Part shown: in pieces, positions 42,431 to 53,517 of the stretch
How positions within the stretch are numbered: position 1 is the first letter of the stretch
Layout of the letters: each line of letters opens with the position of its first letter
Assembly (NCBI GenBank): GCA_019925095.2
Contig: CM034402.1
Location: 6,149,501 to 6,213,500, forward strand
Length of the DNA: 64,000 nt
Direction: 5' to 3'
Origin: Dendrolimus kikuchii
Lineage: Eukaryota; Arthropoda; Insecta; Lepidoptera; Lasiocampidae
Translations under genes and position numbers: made by a program
The notes under the pieces: model-generated
Seen by the model: the letters and a program-made list of their open reading frames with translations, nothing else
Database searches by the model: none
Told to the model about the DNA's origin: nothing

Positions 42431-43321
42431 CATTGGGCTGAGATATGTCTGAGCGATGATTTCATTATTTTATATTGTAATGTCAATCCGTGGAAAAATA
42501 CGCGAGACGTGTGAACGCACACATTCATAGTACCTCTGTATAGCCTCTGCCATAGTCATCAACGACATCTGTGGTGTAGCGGGCTAAGGCTTTGCCGGCC
42601 GACCTCACCGCAAGTTAGAGGAAACGAATTTTCTCCATTATTTACTATGATCTGGGTGTTTGGGATCGGTCCCAGAGTAGTCCGTTGTATATTACCCTTA
42701 ACACAAGTGTAACTTGTTTTATTTGGGGGTATACAATATGTGTGTTTGTCTGCCGATTATTATTGTTATTATATATAGTGCACGGTGTAGGGCTTGGTGC
42801 GCGAGACGTACTGCGGCCATCTTGATTTGCATGTCATCGCTATTGCCGTCATTCACATTCCACATGTGCCGCACTAAATGTAGTTAATTTTAATATTGTG
42901 TGTTTATTCTCGTATGTAAAGTAATTCAGTTTTTAAGTAAAATGTTTAATGGACAAAAAAGGTGTTTTTCTCAGAGACCAGCACAAACGGACGCTCACAA
43001 TATGAGTACGTATAATTTACTAATACTTCTTGCACCCACTGTTAATTTAATGTTGAGATTTTCGTTATAAACAATAAGAATTTAGTATTTATTTTGATAA
43101 CCTGTAGTCTAAATTCTATCTGTGCATGAACGGAGAATGCATCTGGTGGGTCGTCAGCCTCTCTGTTGCACTCTAGCCATAAATATGTGTGTGTCAGCTC
43201 CAAGTCAGGGCCGGCCTAGGGTTCTTGCCACCAAAAAATTCGAACAATGCCGTCCCCATCGACGCTTAAAAAACTTCCTTAACCAGAAAAATTATATATA
43301 ATTGAGTTAAGACATTATTAT
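42431..43321. other. Stretch without recognised gene
   Basis: Contains a short S1-like head near 43118 ('ctgtgcatgaacggagaatg') but no other recognisable element or coding frame. Confidence 0.4.
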
Positions 43322-43809
43322 TGTTACGAGTTGCAGGACTCGAATTAAAATGCCGTTGGTATTAGTATAGAATTTATTAGAACTATACAAATACGTATAA
43401 CACAGGTACGAGTATAACTGAACACAATTATTTAAAACGTAATGCGCGATTCAATAACACGCGCAAAGTTTGTCACTATATAGATTCTCGAATGTACACA
43501 CGTCTTGTCTCGCTGCTGATTATCGCTTGACTGCCTCCTCTCTCCAGCCTGCCGTCATTTTATACTTCACAAATATAAGTGTGCCCGCCCGTATCGTCGA
43601 CTTAATTTCCTAGAAATCGTAATCCACACACCTGACTAATTATGCCTGCAAACGGCCATAAACGAGTACAATAGGCTGTTCTCCACAATAACCACTAAAT
43701 TAGTAAACAAAAGAAGACAGTCATAAAGGTATTACAATTGGTTCAAATGCCGACAGGTAATAGCGTGCTTCGTGGAATTTATCTTTGTTGGGGGGGCTAA
43801 GCTGTAACA
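43322..43809 (-). mobile_element. Solo LTR (family LTR1) with TTAT duplication
   Basis: TGTTAC...GTAACA ends, 488 bp, minus orientation, flanked by TTAT on both sides (43318-43321, 43810-43813). Confidence 0.9.
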
Positions 43810-44432
43810 TTATCATTAGGTCCAGATTTTATTAAATAAAAATTGTTTCATTAAAAAACAAAGTTTACATATTTTTTTGGCTTTAGCAGCTCAAACGGTT
43901 TTGCAGACATTTTTGCCACCCCTGCTGGAGTTTATTCCTTAAGTAGGATTGTTTTTGAATACGCATTCATGCATATCATTTTAGAGCTTATTTCATTGAA
44001 TTAAAATAAAATAAAGGTATTATATATTACTTTTGAGTTAACGGTAGTATTATTTCACTCCTCATAAAAATTCCCATGCCGGGGACCTTATATAAAGATC
44101 GATTCTTAAGGAGTGAACTCCAAGAAATGAACGCTAAAAATATTAAATAACCTCTATATTAAATCGGGGGTTTCATAAAATTTATCTTTTCCTTAAGAAA
44201 AGTTGGGTTCAATTCTCGTATTAGTGATTTATGTAAGCATTTTACAAGGATCGTTACGGCTAATAAATCTCTCTTAACTTGTTGCGGCACGCACTGAATT
44301 AACCTCTTTTTACGTACACGTATGAATTAGGCTACGCTTGGTTCTATTTATGCATATGTGTAAGAGTAATTTGAAGGTTTCGCTTTGTTTTAGAGTAATG
44401 TTTTTAATGTACAGATCGTGTAGGGAACATGT
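43810..44432. other. AT-rich stretch without recognised feature
   Basis: No coding frame or known repeat seen. Confidence 0.45.
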
Positions 44433-45294
44433 CGATGACTATGTATAGTGAGTCAACTGAAAAATTCTAATTTTACAGGAGCGCGAGTCAAAGATAAATT
44501 TATTTATAACTTTATTTTTTATTGCATGAGTTCAGCAGGCAGGCAGACGGCCCACTTGATGGAAAGGGGTTACCATCGTCTATGGACATTTGCAAGCGCC
44601 GCTCTCTTAAGGGAGACTGGAACCTGGCCACTAATGCCGGAACACAACTCCAGGTTGTTATGGCGACATACTGTAGACCAGGGGTGGTAGCCATCCAGTC
44701 GGGCGAATGTCCTACCACCTGGCAAAACTTTTATAGTTTTAGGACTAGAACTATGATTTTTTAACTTTGTATTTTATAACCATGTGACTCATTGAATATT
44801 TGAATAGGAAACCTAATTGATTAAGTTTCTGATATATTGTAGTTGATTCAGTATACCTCATTTGAATCGAAGTTTTACTGAGCCAAATGTCAACTTATAT
44901 TACTACACACGGTATATGGCTAAGATTCTTTGTAAAAATTAACTTATGCACTAATATTTTTGCTATATTATGGTTCGAACTTCATTAAAAAATACTAAAA
45001 TTATGAAGACTTTTCGTGTTATCTGAGATTATACGCACTTTGGAACAATTTCGAGCGCTGTATTCTAGTGTAAGTTGTGCTTGTTCGCTTCATCCCACCG
45101 CATCCGCCCGATGAATACAGGAATACTGTAGTTACTTAGTTAGTACGGAAAACGTAAGTTTTATCTGCACTAGCATACGCCAAATTATCTTTGATTATCT
45201 AGGCTGATAAATAAGGTCTTCTGATGACCAAAACCATCAAAAAGTAGAAATACGTAAAATTTTTAGTTGACTCATTTATACGTAGGAGCCATCG
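44433..45294. mobile_element. Non-autonomous relative of transposon T1 with ATGT duplication
   Basis: The right end, read in reverse complement, starts CGATGGCTCCTACGTA as in T1. The left end starts CGATGACTATGTATAG. Both continue into 'tgagtcaact' and an 'aaaaatt..attttac' block. ATGT flanks both sides (44429-44432, 45295-45298). The left subterminal block 'attttacaggagcgcgag' also matches T1's right subterminal region. Without the S1 insertion it would be about 650 bp, with no coding capacity: an internally deleted or MITE-type derivative. Confidence 0.82.
44511..44722 (-). repeat. Retroposed element S1, 5'-truncated, inside the T1 derivative
   Basis: T-rich end, then 'attgcatgagttcagcaggc' to 'cctaccacctgg', with about 20 bp lost after 'acatttgcaa'. 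It ends at the same internal position as the copy at 26058. Confidence 0.85.
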
Positions 45295-45561
45295 ATGTAA
45301 GTATGAAAGTTGCGTGTCTGCATTTTGTATGAGTGCAACGTGTCCAAACGGGGTCCGTACGATTGTTGTGTAAACCGGGGTTCAGTGAGTGAAAGTGAAG
45401 TGAGGTTACAACACAGGTTAGGTTAGGTTGTATTAATTTTTAATTATTATTTTTTACGTTACTACTATTTGCTCCGGAAGATTCACTTCATTTTATATCG
45501 CAAACTACCCTATCTCCCGGATGAAAAGTTACTATGCCAATTCTCGGTATTAAAACTACAT

Positions 45562-45665
45562 ATGTACACCAAAATCACCACACCGATCACATCGACCACA
45601 TCGACCACATCGTCCAAATTGACCAAATTAACCAAAATGACGAAAATGGAAAATCACAAAATAAA
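45562..45665 (+). repeat. 'accaaaat / gaccacatc' degenerate minisatellite
   Basis: Tandem variants of 'catcgaccacatcg' and 'accaaattaaccaaaatga', closing 'aaaatggaaaatcacaaaat', which parallels the closing sequence of 22130-22235. Confidence 0.6.
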
Positions 45666-45762
45666 AACCTATCTTACTTTCTGGGATAATCTTTACATAG
45701 ATCTTTCCCCAAACATATCCCATTCCATGCATTATATTATCCTCGGTATTAAAATTATATAT

Positions 45763-45805
45763 TATACTTTTACGGAAAAACTACCGGATCGATTTAGCTG
45801 AAATT

Positions 45806-45881
<76 letters not shown>

Positions 45882-45897
45882 TTTCCGTAAAAGTATA
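45763..45897. repeat. (TA)n microsatellite inside a perfect inverted repeat
   Basis: About 71 bp of (TA)n at 45808-45878, bounded by 20-bp arms TATACTTTTACGGAAAAACT (45763-45782) and its exact complement (45878-45897). The right side continues (to about 46085) into a common lepidopteran repeat with 'agacagagttactttcgcat'. Confidence 0.85.
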
Positions 45898-46085
45898 ACA
45901 AACAGAGACAAATATATTTTTATTTCGGAAACTATCCCATTTTCATTATAAAAAGTATCCTATGTTCATGGCATCGAAAGTATACATACCTATACTGAGT
46001 TTCAGCCAAATTGTTCCACTAGTTTTTCCGTGAAAACGGAACAGATAGACAGAGTTACTTTCGCATTTATAATATTAATAAGGAT

Positions 46086-46789
46086 TACATATAAGCATTT
46101 AATATCTTTTCTAATAACTGTAATTGAAGAAACATCAGATCCCAAGTTTATAGTAATAAAAGATGTATTACATAATTTCTAATATTAACGAAACCGCTGA
46201 AAATTTAATATTTATGTTGAGAATAAAATTTAATTAATTATAAATTTTTAATGAACACCGAAAACTTTCCTACGGAATATTAAAAAAGCTGGTAACAAGG
46301 TTTTTCCTGGGTAGACACCGGTTTTACGGTTCTCCTAATAAATATACCGGTTGTTTATTATATACAGGTTTATGTTTGGGATTAAATTATATTTTAATTA
46401 AAAACAGGACCTCAATAATCGTCCGAGTATAAAAGAAGATAGTTTTTGGTGGGAAATTGAAGGTTAATTTTTACTAAGCACAGTTTTATTAAATTGTATA
46501 ATATAAGTTAAAAATTAACAAAAATTATAGAATATTATTTTTAGGTAAAAAATTTATTTAGGGTCGAATGCCTATTTGTTTTAAGCGATATTTTAAAAAT
46601 ATGACAGAAGAAATGTTTAACGTTTCTTTTAATAAAGAAATCGCATAAATAATAAACAATATACTAAATTTGAAAAAGAAGAACAACTATAGATGTTAAT
46701 TGTAAAACAGGTCCTTTATATTTCCTTAAATTTAAACATTAGGATGAAAACACATCATATTAAGCCTCGCACAGTGTCCCTTAAATCCG
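46086..46789. other. AT-rich stretch without recognised feature
   Basis: No coding frame or known repeat seen. Confidence 0.45.
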
Positions 46790-47180
46790 CGTATTCATTT
46801 GCAAGCCGTAACTGTAATCGAGCGGATACACTAACGTGCCCTAATGTGTACGCCGAAAATGATCTTTGCTTAGCGATCTGTAACTCTAACCGCATAGTGC
46901 ACTAGTATGCATGCATGTATACTATTTACACTCGCGACGTCTAACGAGCCGCCTTTGGTCGCGTTCTCATCAGCGAATTGTAACCATAACCGCTTAATGC
47001 GCTAGTTGGCACGCGGGAAACAATCCACGCTTGCGACATCTAACGAGCCGCCTTTAGTCGCGCTCTCATCAGCGAACTGTAACCCTAAGCGCATAGTGCG
47101 CTAGTATGCACGCATGTAAACTATTTACGTCTAATGAACCGCCTTTGGCCGCGTACTTATTAGTGATCTGTGTAACTGTA
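46790..47180 (+). repeat. Minisatellite, about four units of ~100 bp, CpG-rich
   Basis: Units start near 46873 ('gcgatctgtaac'), 46973 ('gcgaattgtaac'), 47072 ('gcgaactgtaac') and 47163 ('gtgatctgtgtaac'), with a partial unit upstream. The core includes 'tctaacgagccgcctttggt' and 'gcgctagt'. It is richer in GC and CpG than the surroundings. Units differ at 10-20% of positions by eye, so it is not very young. Confidence 0.75.
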
Positions 47181-47267
47181 ACCAGATAGATGATGTAACG
47201 AGGTTCTAATGTGTACGTAGCTCGCGAGTTACAGTTACAAAAATGAGTACGTGGTTATTGTTGACAC

Positions 47268-47302
47268 CACGTGCCGCTAGCGTGGATCTCACGAGCCACG
47301 TG
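47268..47302 (+). promoter_or_regulatory. Two CACGTG E-boxes 29 bp apart
   Basis: CACGTG at 47268-47273 and 47297-47302, with a related 'tacgtgg' at 47249, just after the CpG-rich minisatellite. Palindromic E-boxes bind bHLH factors. There is no recognised gene next to them, so function is speculative. Confidence 0.3.
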
Positions 47303-47559
47303 CAGTTTACAGTATAGGTAACCTGCAACAGTTACAAAATTATTACGGGGTTGCCTCACTGCGAGTGCAATGCGTTCCGCTCGCGCCAGGCTCGCGAGCT
47401 ACATACACAGGCACAGGCAGATACCCCAATTAATATGTTTTCTGTGGGAGTTGAAATAAATTGTGTATGTAGTTCGTCAACGATGGTGATCTCGCTGGAC
47501 AGGTTGACGCACCACTGGCGAGAGCTCAGTCGTTGCGGGAGCTAGGCTCGACAGCTAAT

Positions 47560-48517
47560 GAGGGGTGTACAAAATAGAACGACGACTATTGTACTCTATA
47601 TATAATTGTTGATTAATTAATTTAAAATTAAAGTTAAAACTTTAAATATAGAAATCTTAAATGCTACTTGAATATTATGTAAAACCAAAACATGTTCGTA
47701 GATGCATCTCCGTACATTTTCTGATTTCTGTATTGACAGATTTTGGCACGTACTCAGTTTTAACCTTACTAATTATGTAGCAAAAAATTATTCCATATAC
47801 GTGACGGAATATTTGTATTGAAAATGTTATGTGTTTAGAGAAATACGCTTTTGGAGTATTGAATCACTGGTAAAGTTGAAAGCAAGATACCTCATAGTAA
47901 ATCTCCAAATAGATGGATGATAGACTAGGTTGCTGACCGGCAGGGCATGTCAATAAAGGCCCTTCACCGTGCTCAAAATCAATCTCAGTGGAATAGAATG
48001 ATTATTCACTGCCATCAAAGTCACGATCCTTAGCAGCGAGGAAACGACTAAGACGAATATTTTGGAACAAGTTCTGTACTTACAAACTTGCTTCTGTACC
48101 TATACATGCCGCAACACAGTGACGTATTATAATCTCCATATAATCATTAGGTGTGACTGCGATATATGTAACATACAACATAATTAAATGTCGGAACTTT
48201 TTAACGTTACGCTAGATTTTTATAGTGTTAATTTCCCAAGAGCAGTCAATTTTGTCGTACCATCAATCTAAGTCTGTCACGCAACAAATTGAGCTCTTTC
48301 ACACCTACCTGCCTTTACTTGGTCACATTATGTGTACAGTTAGGTATGTCTAGTATGAAACATTTTCCTTACTCGGGCTTGAAAACAAATTCCTCTTTGA
48401 AAATGATTTCAATTAGATTTCTTCAGTAATCTGTGAGATGTGGGGTAAATGAGTTACATATGAGCACACTGTTGGTTCGAAAATGAAAACTACCCTCGTA
48501 TATGAATAGTTATAGGA
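47560..48517. other. Stretch without recognised feature
   Basis: AT-rich, no coding frame or repeat recognised. Confidence 0.45.
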
Positions 48518-48640
48518 GGTTTATAGGCTTGTAAAAATGTGTTATTAAACACATAATCACGTTATAAATGCGTTAAGAGTTATCTATAATCGCATAATTA
48601 GTGCAATTATGAGAAACCCTTTTTTACGAGCCTATAAAAC
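48518..48640. repeat. Small inverted-repeat element, ~20-bp arms
   Basis: 'gtttataggcttgtaaaaat' (from 48519) and 'ttttttacgagcctataaaa' (to 48639) form an imperfect inverted pair about 85 bp apart. Possible tiny MITE; no target duplication identified. Confidence 0.45.
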
Positions 48641-48751
48641 ACGTAGAACTGTTATGAATAAAGAGGTTAATGTGTACAATACGTTGCGTGTACGAGAATG
48701 TATGTATATATTCAGTAACATATTTTGTACAAAGCTTATATTGTAATTTGT

Positions 48752-49122
48752 TGAATCCTCACATTGTATACTAATGTGGGTAGTTTCATAAGGACTAATA
48801 GCTTTCGATTTTCGCTGCCATTGTGTGATGACAAAACCAGTCATGCACGAGAGGTCAGTCCGGACTTTTTGCGTACTCCTTGCAAACGCCTCGACCAAAG
48901 TGAACGTTTTACTTCAAATTCTTATATCTCACTGAATTTTTATATACAAGCCGTGATCATTTTGGTGTGAGTGTGTGCCAATAATAAGTGACCAAAAAGT
49001 GTTACCTGACGATCTAGTGCCGTGCACTTTTAGGAGCCATACGTAGCTGACCCATTGAAGGTGGATTCGAAGGTGCTTATTACCTCATTAGTTTCGTGCA
49101 GGATTTGGCATACCTCTCACTC
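48752..49122 (+). repeat. Interspersed repeat Y, copy 2
   Basis: From 'tgttgaatcctcacattgta' to 'acctctcactccca'. Same orientation as 39691-40170 and lacking that copy's central extra 90 bp. Confidence 0.6.
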
Positions 49123-49130
49123 CCAGAAAT

Positions 49131-49611
49131 TACTGATAAATTTATTCCTAAGATAATAAATTCTAAAGAGTATTGAAAAAGGTAATAAAAATTTCAGCTA
49201 GACTAGACTCTGTTTTTAGTAAGTCTGATATACCGCACTCCCCTAGGCGATTTCCTCTAGACAGAGAAGGCAGCGTTCTGGTCTAGGTTGGGAGTCCTCT
49301 CAGAAAACTTTATTCTTCTGACAAAGGTTATTAAAAAGCTCAGGGTAATTCAAGCCAAGTCCATTCAGAAATCTTGGTTGTCGTTGTGACAAAGATGATA
49401 AAGAAATTTCAAGGGTAGTAGTTCTCGAATAGGGAAAATAATTTACAATAGTTATTTCTGATGTATTTAGATAATGCAAGGCTGAGTAAATAAAACAATA
49501 CGAGTTAGTTTTGTATTAAAATATTAAGACTGGCGCAGTAAGAGCGACACAGCAGACTGAGTTGCAAGATGGCCGTCGAGAGCTCATTGGATATCGGCGC
49601 ATACAGCAGAA
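49131..49611. other. Stretch without recognised feature
   Basis: No coding frame or known repeat seen. Confidence 0.4.
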
Positions 49612-49957
49612 ACAAAAAAAAACTTCGTTAAAAAAAAACCGACTTCAAAAACTAAAAAGTATAAAATAACTTAATAGAGATTTGACTAAGAATTTATTTC
49701 GTTTATTAAGAGATAAAATAATATAAAATTTTCTACATCTTGAAGTCGGTGCCGAGCAAACCATATACATTGTTATAAAAACAAAATGTTGCAAAATATT
49801 GTAACTATGGTTTACTTGTCACCGACTTCAAGATGTAGAAAATGTTATATTATTTTGGCTCTTAATTAACCAAATAAATTCTTAGACAAAAATCTTTATA
49901 AAATTATTTTACACTTTTTAGTGTTTGAAGTCGGTTTTTTAAACGAAGTTTTTTTTT
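49612..49957. mobile_element. Fold-back element, ~145-bp arms
   Basis: The left arm (49612-49760, from 'aaaaaaacttcgttaaaaaa' through 'ccgacttcaaaaactaaaaa' to 'catcttgaagtcggtg') is repeated in inverse at about 49812-49957 with few differences; the loop is about 50 bp. Its outer and inner arm ends both carry the 'ccgacttcaa' word found in the repeat at 14320. Non-coding; class uncertain. Confidence 0.82.
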
Positions 49958-50040
49958 CGACGAATCGGATCATAAATCTAAGCGTAATCGGTATACATAT
50001 ATAAAAAAGAAACAAAAAAATACCAATCAAATTGAGAACC

Positions 50041-50066
50041 TCCTCCTTTTTGAAGTCGGTTAAAAA
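50041..50066 (-). repeat. 'accgacttcaaaaaggagg' repeat, end fragment
   Basis: 'cctcctttttgaagtcggtt' is the reverse complement of the start of the repeat at 14320. Confidence 0.6.
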
Positions 50067-50636
50067 TGAGTTGGATGCATTCACTATTGTCAATTGAATT
50101 TGTTTCATGCGTTTGTAAATTAATAAATAGTCATAGACTTTTGTTTAAAAAAATATTAAGATAAACAATGTAATAAATTGAATTAGTTTTCTACTTAATA
50201 AATGAAATAATTATTTATAAAAGTTGAAATATTTGTAACGTTGCGTTACAATACTTCCCATTATTTTTACACAGGGTTGCAAACATAAAAATGGTTGCGG
50301 TAAACGATTTCCGATGATATCGCGCGGCCGCCCGCATCTACCGTACGAAGATAGATGGCGGTGTCGTAGCTTATCGCGCGTTTGACGTAACGCGAAACGG
50401 CTTAAAAATGGAACTCGTTTAGTACGTACTACTTTCAACCAACTTACAAAAAGGTTTTTCAGTTTATCTGTTTTTTGATATTGTACATTCGCGTTTTTTT
50501 TTGTTTATGAACCGACTGTAGTGGTTCATTTCGTTGTTGTTCGACTTAGTAATTAATAGAGATGTTAAGAATATTCAGCTGGTATTCGACTTATTCGACC
50601 ACCTTTTTAACTATTCGATATTCGTCCGAATACCGA
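50067..50636. other. Stretch with 'attcg' motifs
   Basis: 50577-50635 contains several 'attcga'/'cgaata' words in both orientations, as in a common insect repeat. A GC-richer patch at 50320-50400 holds an open minus-strand frame without recognisable motif. Confidence 0.4.
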
Positions 50637-50882
50637 TTTTTTTTATTGCTGAAGCATAGCAGGCAGGCTGACGGCCCAACTGTGATGGAAAGTGGTTACC
50701 GTTGCCTATGGACATTAGCAATACTAGAGGTGCTGCTAATGTCTATCGGCGACGAGAAACTGGAGAAACTGGAACCTGAACACTGATGCTGGAACTCAAA
50801 GTTGTTATGGTGGCATACTCTAGACCAAGGGTGGTAGCCCTCCAGACGGGCAAATTCCCTACCACCTGGCTATGGGTTGTTT
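50637..50882 (-). repeat. Retroposed element S1, diverged subtype, 5'-truncated
   Basis: T run, 'attgctgaagcatagcaggc', 'ctgacggcccaactgtgatg' to 'ggctatgggttgt'. Same subtype as 24162. Confidence 0.82.
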
Positions 50883-51223
50883 ATTGATATGGAGAAGAAA
50901 GAACAAACAAATTCATTTCAACATTTACATATCAACATGGATTTGTTTACTGTTAATGTTTATTCCTTGAATAGTTTATATTCCGTTTTACAACTTAGTT
51001 ACGAATGTAAACTGGAAAGCAAAAGACGTTTAAGTTATTCAGATTTGATTGTCTGATTGTAGTCGTCAAATTGAAATATTGATTTAATTTGTACAACCTT
51101 TATAAAGTTCAGTTTACAATATTCAAATAAGAAGTTTATATTTTTAATAGAATAAAATTTTACAACATTGTTTACTTATATCTAAACACACACACATATA
51201 TATATATATATGTATATATATAT

Positions 51224-51231
51224 AACTCATG

Positions 51232-51265
<34 letters not shown>

Positions 51266-51273
51266 CATGAGTT
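51224..51273. repeat. 50-bp perfect palindrome with (AT)15 centre
   Basis: AACTCATGCA, fifteen AT repeats, then TGCATGAGTT: every base pairs with its mirror. The right arm is the end of the adjacent S1 copy. More (TA)n and (CA)n lie just to the left (51187-51222). Confidence 0.9.
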
Positions 51274-51375
51274 CAGCATACTGGCAGAGGGCCCACCCGA
51301 TGCCTAGCGGCTACCGTTGTCTATGGATATTTGTTACACCAACTTGCTGCCACTCTCTAAAGAGTTATAAATGCA
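51264..51375 (-). repeat. Retroposed element S1, tail part
   Basis: 'attgcatgagttcagcatac' to 'ccactctctaaagagttata'. A diverged 3' part of S1 adjoining the AT palindrome. Confidence 0.75.
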
Positions 51376-51395
51376 TCATGGCATCTGCCTCATAA

Positions 51396-51800
51396 TTGCT
51401 GCAAGCATCAGTTGACAACGTCATAAGTAGCTTCGGTGAACCTGCAGACCACCTCTCCACACCCCTTAGCCACTCATACCCATACCCATGTTGCACCTCG
51501 CCAATCTTGTACGACATTTTTGGGGCCTATCCAGGCAGTGAAGAGTCACCGTCTGCCCACTGTTCCCCGAACATTGCAATGGGCAGATGCCATAGTCCCC
51601 ATAGCCCAGATCCTTAGTTTCACTAGCAGTTCAACCTGATAGTCCGGTACCTTTTGTTCTCCTTTCCTACAATAGTCGTACATAACCGGGGGTTGTTATT
51701 GGATGCATTTTTACATGGTGTAAACTGGGATAATCTCCGGTCAGTACCACGCCACATTTACATAATTGTCAAGGGGCCTCTACGTGTTGGCCTTCCTATG
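51396..51800 (+). repeat. GC-rich interspersed repeat Z, copy 2
   Basis: Aligns with about 19765-20140 in the same orientation ('gtagcttcggtgaacctgca', 'atagtccccata', 'cggtcagtaccacgccacat'). 5'-truncated relative to copy 1, as for a retroposed sequence. Confidence 0.65.
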
Positions 51801-52116
51801 AAAGTATGTCAGGAATAATTTATAAAGAAGAAAGCTTGAAATAAAATTATTTAGGACAAGATACAAAAAGTGTTACAAGATAATATATCTAACAATTAAT
51901 TTTGGTATTGATCTCTGTATTCCAATGGTTAGGCGGGACAAGGCTTAAACCACTTAACCACGGGACTAGTCAAATGTAGTTGTATATGTACATTAAAATA
52001 TGGAAATTAATTAATTACAACAGGGCTTTTTTGTGGGGGACGCACTGCCCTTAAAGAAAATGTCCAAAATAAAAAAATTGCCATAAAACCTGAAATAACA
52101 ACAAAAAATTATGGAC
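51801..52116. other. AT-rich stretch without recognised feature
   Basis: Nothing recognised. Confidence 0.4.
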
Positions 52117-52420
52117 TTTTTTTATTGCTGGAGTTCAGCAGACAGGCAGACGGCCCACTTGATGGAAAGCGGTTACCATCGCCTATGGACATTTGCAACA
52201 CCAAAGGTGCTACAAATGCGCTGCTGCTCTCTTAAAGGAGACTGGAACCTGGTCACTAATGCCGGAACACAACACAAGGGTGTTATGGCGGCATACTCTA
52301 GACCAGGGGTGGTCGCCATCCACTCGAGCAAATACCCTACCATTGGGTTGTTTAGTCGCCTATTACGACAGGCCGCCAGGCTGCAGGAAATTGTATTCTT
52401 TCTCCGTTCCTGCACGGATA
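52117..52420 (-). repeat. Retroposed element S1, near full length
   Basis: Minus-strand copy from the T run to 'ccgttcctgcacggata', with a short deletion around 'taccattgggttg'. Confidence 0.88.
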
Positions 52421-52931
52421 GAATTTACAATTTTCGAGAATTAGCGTAACCCCAAAAAAGAAGTAACAGAAAAAGGCTAACTGTTTTAAAGACTCATAAG
52501 CGTGTGCATGTACAATTATGCACAGTAACTAAAATAAGTTTCAAACAATTATAATTTATAAACAAAAACTATTTTTAAATTACAAAGTTGCCTTTCAGGC
52601 ACCCTTTTCGGTGTTCAATAAGAAACTAAATTTCTACAAGCACACGAAACTTTTACATATACAAACTTTTACAAGCACACAAAGCTTATTAAATATTCTT
52701 ATGTTTATTCTTAGTACTTCCCGAGACAATCAGCTGCGATACAGACACAGATTGACACCTTAAGGAGGTATAAGGGTTGCTTTTTACCTTTAGATATCAA
52801 CAACCTAATATAGCTTACAGACAGTTAAAGGTACGTATAAAATATAAATTTTCGTTAAACTCAGCAGCCACTCTAACCAATCGGGACAAATTGGACGACT
52901 TTAAAAACTTAATTTTGAAAGTACATGCTAA
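52421..52931. other. AT-rich stretch without recognised feature
   Basis: Nothing recognised. Confidence 0.4.
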
Positions 52932-53267
52932 TCTATATATTAACACGTGAAGCAAAAACTTTATACCCCTTTTTACGAAAATTGCGTGGATGGAGGAGTA
53001 TGAAATTTTGGACACTTATAGTTTATATAGAGATGAAATGACGAATGCTAATATTTTTTTAAATTATGCATAAAAAAATATTATACATTAAAGCAATAAA
53101 AAAAACGTTACACACACTACCACGTATTTGACACACACGCATATATACTCTTTTGTTTATTGTTCAAGTCAAATTAACAGTGTAGCCTTGGCGAAATCTG
53201 TGATTATAGAAGTATAGTCTTTGACATTAATTATTATAGTCGAATTTCGACCACGGTCGATCATTAG
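52932..53267 (+). mobile_element. Helitron-like element (family He3), copy 3
   Basis: Starts after A with TCTATATATTAACACGTGAA, the best-preserved 5' end of this family, and ends 'cgatcattag|t' (CTAG mutated to TTAG). A further 3' fragment is at 55597-55634. Confidence 0.8.
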
Positions 53268-53517
53268 TTATACAAATTATTCAATTTGTTTATATTACTT
53301 ACTATAGATTTCATCTAGAAATTTCTAAACAAAATTATATAGTATAAATTATTTAAGCTCATCAAATTACAAATTTAGACAAATAAAATCAACATAATTT
53401 ATTTTAATACAAGTAACAGATTTTATTGGAACGCTTTTTTGTTCAAATAAGTTAATTTAGTAATCAGTCAAATAGTTTCATTTATTTTTACTCCAAATAT
53501 TTGCGTCTGAATCAACT

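Noticed and set aside
39691..49122. A 9-kb LTR retrotransposon bounded by repeat Y
   Set aside because: No coding region or primer-binding-like site between the copies, and no matching flanking duplications.
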